Shown here: piece after piece, positions 9,651-18,954 of the stretch
How positions within the stretch are numbered: the stretch's first letter is position 1
Layout of the letters: each line of letters starts with the position of its first letter
Source: Paulinella micropora
Lineage: Eukaryota > Cercozoa > Imbricatea > Euglyphida
Length of the DNA stretch: 28,051 bases
Assembly (NCBI GenBank): GCA_009731375.1
Contig: BJOX01000273.1
Coordinates: 329,496 to 357,546, forward strand
Direction of reading: 5' to 3'
Translations under genes and position numbers: made by a program
The notes under the pieces: model-generated
What the model was told of the DNA's origin: nothing
Seen by the model: the letters and a program-made list of their open reading frames with translations, nothing else
Databases searched by the model: none

Positions 9651-10218
9651 TCGAACAAGGGTATTGGAGGCTTATGTCCGTTGAGGATATGCCATTAGCT
9701 GCATCAGTACGCCTCAGATATAGTAAATCTGCCTTGGAGTGTTGACTGTGACATATTTGAGGGAAATCCCGATGAAAAAACCTAGTCACACTTGCTAAAC
9801 AGAGTTCCAGCCCAATGGCCTCAAGGCGTTAAACTGTGACGCCAACTCATAACCCTTTGGTGGTAGATGCTGGGGAGGAGGGTCGTTGCGCGCGTAAAAG
9901 ATCTTAAACTCCGCATATGCTGGTTGATAGCCCAGGACCCAGCAGACACCAGATTGTTATGGGTGGGGTTTCGAGGCAGCTCTAGCAACCGCGCTTGGTG
10001 TATGCACTTGCACATTCGGTGACGTCTTGCAAGAGGTTGCTGGGACTGCGGAATAACCTCGGCTTAGTGCAGTCTTGCCCTCAGGAGCTCCATCGGTGGC
10101 CCCGATCATCAGGCGAGAGACTGACACGGGGGGGTGGAGGACCTCGAACAAGGGTATTGGAGGCTTATGTCCGTTGAGGATATGCCATTAGCTGCATCAG
10201 TACGCCTCAGATATAGTA
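9651..10218 (+). repeat. Module with identical 75-bp direct repeats and (TTA) tail
   Basis: Bases 9651-9725 and 10144-10218 are identical over 75 bp (both start TCGAACAAGGGTATTGGAGG and end CCTCAGATATAGTA). Between them lie 418 bases of complex sequence without a recognised gene; a 60-codon frame at 9995-10177 (+) is open but unsupported. The second copy runs directly into a (TTA)n/(ATC)n tract, like the 3' end of a tailed retroelement. It may be the 3' end of a LINE or SINE with an internal duplication. Confidence 0.6.
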
Positions 10219-10306
10219 TTACTATTATTATTATTATTATTGTTATTATTATTATCACCATCACCACCATCACCCGCATCACCACCATCATCATCATCAT
10301 CATCAG
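10219..10306. repeat. (ATT)n to (ATC)n tract ending in a splice acceptor
   Basis: ATT units grade into CAC/ATC units and end in catcatcatcag, which is the acceptor of the next exon. Confidence 0.9.
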
Positions 10307-10357
10307 GTCTTCGCTTGCTTCGTCTCAACCTGACGGGCTGTCCCATCACAGGCTCAG
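10307..10357 (+). CDS. Leucine-rich-repeat exon
   Basis: A 51-nt exon candidate reading LRLLRLNLTGCPITGS, a clear LxxLxLxxC LRR core followed by the start of the next repeat (ITGSG). The acceptor is catcatcag and the donor GTCACG. It is symmetric in phase 1 (2 + 16 codons + 1). The donor is not strong, so the exon could end elsewhere. It belongs in style with 6789 and 11715. Confidence 0.5.
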
Positions 10358-10372
10358 GTCACGCGAATATTC

Positions 10373-10483
10373 TTATTCTTTTCCTTTTTCTTTTTTCTTT
10401 TTTCTTTTTTCTTTTTTTCTTTTTTCTTTTTTTTCTTTTCTTTTTTCTTTCCTCTTTTTTTTTTTTTTTCTTGCTGCTTTTTC

Positions 10484-10536
<53 letters not shown>

Positions 10537-10550
10537 GGGGNNNNNNNNNN
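10373..10550. repeat. Polypyrimidine CTTTT tract, poly-T and 10-N gap
   Basis: (TTTTC)n from about 10373, then a near-pure T run (about 10484-10534) followed by AGGGGG and 10 N (10541-10550). Confidence 0.95.
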
Positions 10551-10870
<320 letters not shown>

Positions 10871-10974
10871 GGAAACTGAGAGCCACTGTGTACTTAAGAG
10901 CGTGTGAAGTGATTGTCTATCATTTAAAAGAAGTGTGAACTCTTGACTGTGTAAGGCTTGGCGCATCTGGCCTT

Positions 10975-11058
<84 letters not shown>

Positions 11059-11205
11059 NNNNNNNNNNNNNNNNNNNNNNNNNNNNNNNNNNNNNNNNNN
11101 NNNNNNNNNNNNNNNNNNNNNNNNNNNNNNNNNNNNNNNNNNNNNNNNNNNNNNNNNNNNNNNNNNNNNNNNNNNNNNNNNNNNNNNNNNNNNNNNNNNN
11201 NNNNN

Positions 11206-11268
<63 letters not shown>

Positions 11269-11544
11269 CTTTTTGTCCTTTCTTTTGTTTTAGTTCCCAG
11301 TGTTTCCAATGTTACTGTTTGTTACCACTTGGACATTGTAATTGGAAAGTCGATAAAGCCAGGAATTGCGTCAAATTTTAACAAAAATTACCAAAAATTA
11401 CCCATGGGTAACACTGAGCCTGGAAACTTAAACACTATTGTCTATCATTCGAAAGAAACATTAACATTGTGATGGTGTTAAGCTTGGCGCATCTAGCCGT
11501 GCTTTTGCCTTTTTGTCCTTTCCATTGTCTATGATTTGAAAGAA
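10871..11544. repeat. Duplicated region with two broken LRR exon starts and poly-T
   Basis: The segment with ATTGTCTATCATTYRAAAGAA, then TAAG and CTTGGCGCATCT, occurs at about 10911-10975 and 11440-11502. In the first copy, the exon start (10956-10975, reading LAHLAL) is replaced by a T run that spans a gap of 147 N (11059-11205) and ends at 11266. In the second (11483-11502) it is replaced by a 20-bp minisatellite unit. A non-repetitive stretch at 11289-11439 shows no recognised gene. The intact version of this exon is at 11715. Confidence 0.7.
11059..11205. other. Assembly gap, 147 N, inside poly-T
   Basis: 84 T bases precede it and 61 follow, so it is homopolymer on both sides. Confidence 0.99.
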
Positions 11545-11679
11545 TTATCGGTCACCGCCACAACATGTGGTCAGGTTACCGATAAAAGTACATATGCGGC
11601 GCGCCACATTTGACGTATTTTGCGGGCTCGCCGGCCCGGCTCGCCCGCAAAACACGTCAAATTTGTGGCTAGCCGCATA
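11545..11679 (+). mobile_element. Foldback element C, copy 3
   Basis: The simplest complete copy. Hairpin 1 is TTATCGGTCACC with GGTTACCGATAA around CCACAACATGTGG. Hairpin 2 has arms TTTGACGTATTTTGCGGGC and GCCCGCAAAACACGTCAAA around a short CCGGCCCGG loop. Only one GGTTACCGATAA is present, so copy 1 (941-1260) carries an extra internal duplication. It lacks the AT-rich lead of copies 1 and 2, which supports a real element boundary at TTATCGG. Confidence 0.7.
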
Positions 11680-11714
11680 ATAAACTAATATCAACTTTGT
11701 GGTATGGTGTTAAG

Positions 11715-11768
11715 GGTTGGCGCATCTGGCCAACTTGCCCCTAGAAGAACTCAACCTATCTCACACAG
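11715..11768 (+). CDS. Leucine-rich-repeat exon
   Basis: A 54-nt exon candidate between acceptor ggtgttaag and a good donor GTAGGTAG. It reads LAHLANLPLEELNLSHTG, an ideal LRR. It is symmetric in phase 1. Two truncated copies of its start lie upstream (10956 and 11483). The next exon (11888) follows 119 bases later and could directly continue it in phase 1: HTG then VTDASLAPL. Confidence 0.65.
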
Positions 11769-11887
11769 GTAGGTAGCACTACCTACATGCATGACACAAT
11801 CACGTGGAAATCGTGAAATTTCGCGGGGAAATCAGTATCATCACCATTGTGCAATGGATGTATTTGTATTTGTGTGTGTGTGTGCAG

Positions 11888-11972
11888 CGGTGACGGACGC
11901 GAGCTTAGCTCCGCTGCACAGCTTGCCCTTGCGCAGGATCATTTTGAAAGGCACGCGCTGTTCGCAAGCAGG
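11888..11972 (+). CDS. Leucine-rich-repeat exon
   Basis: After acceptor gtgtgtgtgtgcag the frame reads AVTDASLAPLHSLPLRRIIL then KGTRCSQAG, matching VTDxxLxxLHxLPLxxLxLxxx. It begins in phase 1, so it joins the 11715 exon in frame. With donor GTAGCC at 11973 the exon is 85 nt and ends in phase 2, which breaks the symmetric pattern; a different donor is possible. The intron before it is only 119 bases and mostly not microsatellite, making 11715 plus 11888 the best-supported exon pair in the window. Confidence 0.65.
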
Positions 11973-11989
11973 GTAGCCTTTCGTTGCTG

Positions 11990-12236
11990 GGTTGGTTGGT
12001 TGGTTGGTTGGTTGGTTGGTTGGTTGGTTGACTGGTTGACTGGTTGGTTTGATTGATTGTTTGTTTGATGATGATGACGATGATGATGAGTATGTATGCA
12101 CGTTTGTGTGTAGCATGGCATTGGCTATGGGTTACGCATTAGCGGAAGGCGCAGACAGGAGGTGATGCATACATACATGCATACATACATGCATACATAC
12201 ATACATACAGACATACAGACATCTTTGAACTAGTTC

Positions 12237-12290
<54 letters not shown>
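11990..12290. repeat. GGTT, GAT, ATGC/ATAC and TA microsatellites
   Basis: (GGTT)n 11990-12055, (GATGAT)n around 12067-12088, (ATAC/ATGC)n 12166-12220, (TA)n 12240-12288. Short complex spacers between them carry no recognised gene. Confidence 0.9.
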
Positions 12291-12291
<1 letters not shown>

Positions 12292-12313
12292 AGCTAGAAA
12301 AACGCGCTTCACG

Positions 12314-12830
12314 TCATTTGACAGAGAAAAGAGAAAAGAGAAAAGAAAAGGAAAGGAAAGGAAAAGGAAAAGGAAAAGGAAAGGGAAAAGGGAAAAGGGG
12401 GATGGGGGNNNNNNNNNNGGAAAGGGAAAGGAAAAGGAAAGGAAAAGGAAAGGACAAATTAAGAAGGAAAAAGGAAAGAGGAGAAAGGACAAGGAAAGAG
12501 AAAGAAAAAGAACAGGAGAAAAAGAAAAAGAAAAAGAAAAGAAAAGAAAAAGAAAAGAAGAAAAATAGAAAGAAAAAAAAAGAAAAAAAAGAGTAAAAGA
12601 AAAAAAGAACGAGAGAAAGAGAGAAAGAGAAAGAAAAAGAAAAGAAAAGAAAAGAAGAGAAAAGAAGAGAAAAGGAAAGAAAAGAAAAAGAAAAAGAAAA
12701 AGAAAAAGAAAAAGAAAAAGAAAAAGAAAAGGAAAAGGAAAAAGAAAAACAAAAAGAAAAAGAAAAAGAAAAAGAAAAAGAAAAAGAAAAAGAAAAAGGA
12801 AAAGGAAAAGGAAAGGGAAAGAAAAGAAAA
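12314..12830. repeat. 500-bp polypurine tract (GAAAA/GGAAA)
   Basis: Almost every + strand base is A or G for over 500 bases, in AAAAG and GGAAA units, interrupted by 10 N (12409-12418). Apparent K/E/R-rich or F/S/L-rich frames come from the base bias alone. Confidence 0.95.
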
Positions 12831-12970
12831 CTCTTGCCTTGAGCTTTTGAAGCATTGCTTCAGCAGTGTCTTAGCACTACCATAGATGGAGGACTGTGAG
12901 ATCAAATTGGAAGGATTTTAATAAGTCTGTATGTATGATCCATCTGATTTGATCCTTACCCATCGTGGAG

Positions 12971-13155
<185 letters not shown>

Positions 13156-13224
13156 TATGGTCCTATCGCGATGCCGAAGCAATTGTACGGAAGCCAAAAT
13201 AAGAACAAGAGCATTTCAAATCAT

Positions 13225-13433
13225 GGGAAGTTCCTATTTCTTAAGTACAATAAACAAGGACTTCAAGCGTTTCGATCTCAGCCGGTTCTGATCTTCGCGG
13301 CGCGTGTAGTGGCTCATTTGAAAGCTCTCATCAAGAGCTTTCTAATGAGCCATAACACAGGTTGTAGATGCAAATACTGACTGAGATCAAAGCGCTTGAA
13401 GTCATTGTTTGTTGTACTTAATAGGAACTTCTC
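13225..13433 (+). mobile_element. MITE-A, copy 3
   Basis: About 209 bp, same orientation as copy 1, with somewhat decayed ends (GGGAAGTTCCTATTTCTTAA left; TTAATAGGAACTTCTC right, missing part of the inner TIR). The inner AGCTCTCATCAAGAGCT palindrome is intact. Both flanks contain TCATG, a possible 5-bp target-site duplication, but the other copies do not show a matching one. Confidence 0.8.
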
Positions 13434-13653
13434 ATGTGTTCAGACTTTTGTTGCAGCTCAAAACATGGATTGAGACGAACGAGCTCGGAAGTGAGATCAT
13501 TTCAGTTTGTGAATATCGTGATTGGTATGTCACGTGTGTGTGTGTGTCTGTGTCTCATGCAGGGCATCTCCTGCCCAGCAGCAGGACTCGCACCCATCTC
13601 CCGCCAGACAACACGAGGAGTTCACCCTACACCCCACCCTCTAGTCTACTACG
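13434..13653. other. Complex spacer, no confirmed gene
   Basis: It contains a 68-base segment with exon-like borders (ttgttgcag ... GTATGT, 13457-13524) reading LKTWIETNELGSEIISVCEY, and a stretch after ctcatgcag at 13563. Neither shows the LRR pattern or phase 1 coding, so I do not call exons. Confidence 0.3.
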
Positions 13654-13702
<49 letters not shown>

Positions 13703-13712
13703 NNNNNNNNNN
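13654..13712. repeat. 49-base poly-C run beside a 10-N gap
   Basis: 49 uninterrupted C (13654-13702), then 10 N. Such a run can form G-quadruplex on the - strand and i-motif on the + strand. Confidence 0.97.
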
Positions 13713-13821
13713 AGCAAAAGATAGTGACATTAAGGCAATATATAGTGACATTAAGGCAATGATAGGGGTATTAAGGCAATAGATAGGGACATTAAGGCAA
13801 TAGATAGGGGCATTAAGGCAA
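13713..13821. repeat. 21-bp tandem repeat, five copies
   Basis: The unit is ATAGATAGGGACATTAAGGCA with variants (ATAGTGACATT, ATAGGGGTATT). Five ATTAAGGCA occurrences are spaced about 20-21 bases. Confidence 0.9.
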
Positions 13822-14410
13822 GTACACCACGATCTCTCGCCTAGGCCACAAAAGACTCTAATTAGTCAACCACGGTGTCTCTCCGCCCTTCCCCCCCACC
13901 CCACCCCACCCCACCCCTCTCTCAATTATCAAACCTTGATATCATTCTCTATCAATCGTAGTCCATGCTAAAGCCATCCTTTGAAAGCTCAAGACACGAG
14001 CCTTTCAAATGTCGTGCTTGTCATTGCCGTATCAACAACAACAACGACAACAAGAACAACAAAAACAAAAACAACAACAACCACAATACCTTTTAGTAAT
14101 TAATGTATCTCTGACTCAACTCCTCTGCCCTCGCCGTCTTTTTTCTCTCATCTCTCATTTCCACTTAGTTACTGCCCCCCTACTGCTAGTGGTCTACAAT
14201 GACTCACAATGTCATCGTCCTCCACCAGCGACAAAGTGGTCGCAAGAAGCGGTCATTTGTTGAAAACCCTCAAAAAAGAGCTTTCCGGCCACCCACGAAA
14301 AGCGGGGGATTTTGTTAGGAATTTTTTCTTTTTTTCTATGGTTTCCCCATGACACGATTAGTTACTTTTTCCTACTGATAGAGAGATATACTTACACTTG
14401 CAACATGATG
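13822..14410. other. Complex AT/C-rich spacer with (CAA)n
   Basis: It includes C-rich CCCCACC repeats (13895-13916) and an imperfect CAA tract (14033-14085). A hairpin at 13984-14012 (TTTGAAAGCTC ... GAGCCTTTCAAA) resembles the MITE-A core. No gene is recognised; the 84-codon frame at 14009-14263 is mostly the CAA tract. Confidence 0.5.
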
Positions 14411-14411
14411 A

Positions 14412-14641
<230 letters not shown>

Positions 14642-14751
14642 TCTGGAGACGTGGACATGGCAAAACTCTCCCGATTTTGATCTGATAGTTTTCTAGTCGT
14701 TGAGTACAAACGGCAATCAGTCCAACTTTGCGCTCAACACTTTCAAACTGG

Positions 14752-14822
14752 GGTGCCACTTTCTGTGATGCTTCCTGAAAAGCCTGGCCTGTGGTGCCAC
14801 TTCTGCACCCAGAACCCAAAGA
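14752..14822 (+). repeat. Dispersed repeat G, copy 1
   Basis: It shares the order CCACTTTCTG, GCTTCCTGAAA, CCTGTGGTGCCACTT, CACCCAGA with 27210-27285. GTGCCACTT occurs twice within the copy. No coding frame or TIR is seen. Confidence 0.7.
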
Positions 14823-15345
14823 ATCTGGTTTCTGGTGTAGAACGAGCCTTAGTTGATGCAGGGATGATTATCAGTACGAAAGGTCTGAAGGCATCGTGTG
14901 GAAGCTCACGCCAAGAGCTTTCAAAGGGCATGTTTGCATCACGACTGAGAAAGGCATGTTTGAAGATGGAAGGTTTTGCCAAATGCATATCCGCATTATT
15001 TCTTTCCACCACATCGAAAAACTTAAGACATTTGGTCACTGGACTGTGAAAAGTGCAGTAATGGCATCGCTGGAGACGCCCGAGCAACAAATGTCATCCA
15101 AATCAAGCAGCAAATTTTCACCGCAAATCCGTTCTCATTTCTCTCTCGCTCGATGGTTATGCTGTGATGTCTTTTGAAGATACAGTTTGAAAGCTCAGAA
15201 AAAGCGCTTTCAAATGAGATGCTCAGGATTGTCGTAGTTTCCAGGTATTGGCTGAGAAAGGGGATGGAATATGGACAATTTTGCGATTTGCATATTTCCT
15301 CAGGAAATCGAAGTTCAACACACGAAATGTCATAAGAACGCACTG
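14823..15345. other. Complex region with decayed palindromes
   Basis: It holds the MITE-B fragment (15006-15054) and two hairpins near 14902-14927 (GGAAGCTC...GAGCTTTC) and 15188-15219 (TTTGAAAGCTC...GCGCTTTCAAA), both resembling the centre of MITE-A; after the second, TTCCAGGTATTGGCTGAGA resembles the MITE-A right arm. Frames on both strands (up to 115 codons) are open but lack recognised motifs. Confidence 0.45.
15006..15054 (-). mobile_element. MITE-B arm fragment
   Basis: CCACCACATCGAAAAACTTAAGACATTTGG followed by GGACTGTGAAAAGTG matches the reverse complement of the right arm of 3923-4177, lacking the GACCCG segment. Only one arm is present, so this is a relic. Confidence 0.65.
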
Positions 15346-15889
15346 CACTACCTCAGTTTCCAAGCAATTTAGTGAATATTAATACACAGTGTTATGCCTG
15401 TTAGCACTGATGTATGCCAAATATTAGTTGATAGATTGGTTATACATAATGATCATTGTGATGATGGCAACTAGATGTCACACACATATTTAATATACTT
15501 TATACACACAAATATATATATATATATGTATGTATATATATTTGTATGTATGTATGTATAGATCTAGGTTTGTGATAGTATTAATGACCCTCCTTCATTC
15601 TTGCTCTTAGTATTCAATGCTATCATTAACCCTTAACGTAATTTCAGTCCACTCGAGTGTACTGAATCCACTCGAGTGGATGGATGGTAATTAGGTTTAC
15701 CGTCAAGCATGTAACATCGTTCTGGAATTAGATATCAATACGTAAAGCATGTATTATTAATATAATTTAAAAACACCTCTAGTTTGGAAATCAACTTTTT
15801 TTCATAATTTACTGAAAAATAGCAAATCCCATGTGTGGGACGGTTTGAGGTGGCACTCGTTCAGTCACCACTTTTTTTTGGAATTTCAG
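15346..15889. other. AT-rich complex spacer with CACTCGAGTG palindromes
   Basis: Largely unique AT-rich DNA with a short TA/GTAT tract near 15510-15560. CACTCGAGTG occurs at 15650-15659 and again within the 14-bp palindrome TCCACTCGAGTGGA at 15667-15680. No gene is recognised. The frame leading into 15890 is open from 15761. Confidence 0.5.
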
Positions 15890-16201
15890 GCCGTTCCGGC
15901 GTCGAAAAAAAAGGAAATTTCAATCATGGGTAAAAAGCAGAAGGTGCGAGAGGACATGTAATATATAAAAGGCACAAAGGTCGTCACTTTGGCCCCAATC
16001 TTTGGAGATGAGTGTGCCGCGCCTGAGAAGTTTGGAGAAGGCTGGAAAACTCACAAGGACCCCCAGGCCCACGAATGGCGATCAAGCGATCCCCTGGTAC
16101 TAACCGCTTCGGTTGATGCGGCAAAGGAGGAGGAGCAGGTGCCGTTACAACCAGCAAAGAAAAAAAGAAAGCTGAGAGATCGGCCTGTATTGAAAGTTTA
16201 G
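15890..16201 (+). pseudogene. Lysine-rich open frame broken by one TAA
   Basis: After an acceptor-like tttttttttggaatttcag, one frame runs 104 codons to a TAG at 16199-16201, interrupted only by TAA at 15959-15961. The first part ends ISIMGKKQKVREDM. The second contains GDECAAPEKFGEGWK, a middle with HEWRSSDPLVL, and a basic tail PAKKKRKLRDRPVLKV that looks like a nuclear localisation signal. It is not low-complexity, unlike most frames here. It could be the last exon of a gene ending at the TAA, a broken exon, or chance. I recognise no family. Confidence 0.35.
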
Positions 16202-17053
16202 ACTTGCAGACCCGGGCCGGCTCTGAGACACGATTTGGCAGCGGCATCTGAAGGATGCACTTATTAATACAGTGGGCCGCGGCCCACCTTCGTTTTCAGC
16301 TCAACGAATTGAAGATCCTCTGCATGGCTGCTTCCCATTCAGTTCTACGACTCGTAGCAAAGGTATTTTATTAAAACAGTGCTTGCGTAAAAAAAACATT
16401 AAACCGCTGGTGGCATCGGGTCTCTGCATTATCATAAGTCAATTGTGACTGCCGCTTTCTTTTTTATTTTTCATGTTTTCTCTTGACCGTCACTGAGGCT
16501 TTGTTACAGTGACTCAATATTTGTGAATAATATATCATAAACGTCTAGCTACTACGTGACACTACAACCGTGGCATGAAGAATGAGGAATCATGATCTAA
16601 TATTCTCAGGCCCGCCGCGGCGGGCTACAAGCCAAGAATAACAGACAGACTGAAACATAGAGTAATGCCATTATATACCGGATGGGCCGGCATAACTTTT
16701 TTCCGCGGGCGGCATCTGATCAGTGATTGATATCTCTTGATATGAATATTAATATCATGAACAGTATCTCTTCCATTTTATCTCTTCTGCTTCCCACTCA
16801 GCTCTACGAGTGGCAGTTGAACTTGAGTATTCTATTAAAACAGTGCTTGCGAAAATGAAAAGCAACCGCCGTGCCACGGTCACTATTGAATTATTAAAAG
16901 TCGTTTAGTGAAAACTTGAAAGTAAACCACAGTATTAATTGAAATTAGCGTCAGCCGGAGGCCGGGGTTGACTTGGCCAACCGGCGTTAAAATTTATTGA
17001 GTGATTACTTTTTTGTAATGTTTAGCCGGCCGGCCCGTGCCGGCGCAAATTTT
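16202..17053. other. Complex spacer with GC palindromes and a diverged duplication
   Basis: Perfect 16-bp palindromes GTGGGCCGCGGCCCAC (16272-16287) and GCCCGCCGCGGCGGGC (16610-16625) are present, plus GCCGGCCGGC near 17023. A diverged direct repeat of about 110 bases (16315-16425 and 16780-16890) shares CTGCTTCCCA, AGTTCTACGA/AGCTCTACGA and TATTAAAACAGTGCTTGCG. No coding frame of note. Confidence 0.55.
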
Positions 17054-17333
17054 ATATTGCTGTTGACATTCAAGACAACAACAAAAATTAGTTTTTCATT
17101 TTTGTGTCAGATTTTCATTTTTGTGACAGTTTTTCATTTTTGTGACAAAAATTCAAATTTTCAAATTTAACGGTAACATTTCGCGAAAATTTACGATATT
17201 TTGCGGACGAATATAGCCGTTAATTTGAAAAATTCAAATTTTCACCCAAAATCGAAATTCCAACCAAAACTGAAATTCCAACCAAAACAGAAAAATCAAT
17301 TTTTTTTGTTGTCTTGAATGTCAACAGCAATAT
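17054..17333 (+). mobile_element. Palindromic MITE-like element
   Basis: A 280-bp element whose ends are inverted over at least 27 bp (ATATTGCTGTTGACATTCAA and its complement; 17054-17080 and 17307-17333). Inside lie three 18-bp repeats (TTTTTCATTTTTGTGACAG type) on the left and ACCAAAACTGAAATTCC-type repeats on the right. A second inverted pair, AAATTCAAATTTTCAAATTT with AATTTGAAAAATTCAAATTTT, surrounds a CGCGAAAATTTACG centre. The whole element can fold into one long hairpin. No coding frame; flanking duplications are unclear. Confidence 0.75.
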
Positions 17334-17754
17334 TTCCTCAGATTTCATCCACTGCCATGATCCCTTTTATTTTGCTTCGTTGTTTTCAGAAAGCTGGGAA
17401 GATCGTCTGATCGGACGGTCTGGGCTCGATCATTAAATTCTAGTCTGTCAGGAATGTACGAATAAAAAAGTTATAATACAAGAGCAAGTACAATTTTAAC
17501 TTCAACTGTATTTAAGTCACCCGGCCATTTAATCTACACTGTCTTTTTTCAAATGGAAGAACTCACCGCATGTTAACGCTATGACGAACAGCCACAGTTT
17601 TTTTTGTGGGGATAAAAGAGAAGTTGAGTGGAATGTTGTTTGTTCATACATATTATATAAGCTTAAGCTTCTAGTATAGATCTATATATTTTAAGAGTGT
17701 ATCATGCATCGACAACAATATACTGATAAACATTCAAACCCGGCCGCAGAGAGA
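17334..17754. other. AT-rich complex spacer
   Basis: No gene recognised. It contains AAGCTTAAGCTT (17660-17671) and short TA-rich words. Nothing else supported. Confidence 0.5.
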
Positions 17755-17884
<130 letters not shown>

Positions 17885-17935
17885 TATTGCAGTCACGGAG
17901 GAGCGAAATAAATCTTACGTATTAAGTATCTGATA

Positions 17936-18870
17936 TCGATATAGATATAGATATAGATATAGATATAGATATAGATATATATATACTATGCGGGTAGATG
18001 GCGTGTTATCATCATCTGACATGGCAGTGTCTTCGCATAGATATAGATATAGATAGAGATAGAGATATAGATATAGATATAGATAGAGATATAGATAGAG
18101 ATATATAGATATAGATTTCGCATATATTTCGATATAGATCACGTATTATCCTCGGACATGACAGCGTCTTCGCCATCCAGTTCAAAGAGATATATGCTAG
18201 ATGTAGATACAGATATAGATATAGATATAGATATAGATATAGATATAGATATAGATATCTATATCTCTGACATGACAGCGTCTTCTATTCAGATCAGAGA
18301 GAGAGATGGAGATATAGATATAGATATAGATCATTAGAGATATATAGATATAGATATAGATCACGTATTATCCTCGGACATGACAGCGTCTTCGCCATCC
18401 AGTTCAAAAAGAGATATATGCTAGATGTAGATATAGATATAGATATAGATATAGACATAGATATAGATATAGATATAGATATAGATAAAGATATAGATAT
18501 AGATATCTATATCTCTGACATGACAGCGTCTTCGCTATCCAGATCAGAGAGAGAGAGAGAGATGGAGATATAGATATAGATATAGATCATTAGAGATATA
18601 TAGATTTAGATATAGATCAAGTATTATCCTCGGACATGACAGCGTCTTCGCCATCCAGCTCAAAGAGAGATATATGCTAGATGTAGATATAGATGTAGAT
18701 ATAGATATAGACAGATATAGATATAGACATAGATATAGATATAGATATAGATATAGATCATTAGAGATAGTTGCAGATATATATATAGGTCATTAGAGAT
18801 ATATAGATATAGATATAGATCACGCATTATCCTCGGCCATGACATCCAGCTCAAAGAGAGATATATGCTA
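17936..18870. repeat. (GATATA)n higher-order array
   Basis: GATATA tracts are interrupted by a complex word, GACATGACAGCGTCTTCGCC with ATCCAG, in two contexts. Context 1 (after CACGTATTATCCTCG) is at about 18140, 18361, 18618 and 18820 (shortened). Context 2 (after ATATCTATATCTCT) is at about 18257 and 18504, with a cousin near 18016. One higher-order unit is about 200-257 bases. Context 1 is usually followed by TTCAAAGAGAGATATATGCT. Confidence 0.9.
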
Positions 18871-18954
18871 GCTCTTTCCCTCTCTCCCCAGAAACACTCC
18901 TCCACTCGGGGAAGGAGGGGGGAAGGGGGAAGGGAGAAACGAGAAGAGGGAAGG

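Noticed and set aside
13225-13433. TCATG as the target-site duplication of MITE-A
   Set aside because: It fits only this copy and would require shifting the element ends compared with the other copies.
13457-13620. Exons reading LKTWIETNELGSEIISVCEY or following ctcatgcag
   Set aside because: Borders look splice-like, but there is no LRR pattern, the phases differ from the exon set, and stops occur in phase 1.
13575-13620. A B-box-like GGTGCGAGTCC on the - strand suggesting another SINE
   Set aside because: One mismatch to the consensus and no recognisable A-box or second copy.
14009-14263. Glutamine-rich 84-codon frame
   Set aside because: The glutamines come from a CAA tract; the rest has no recognised feature.
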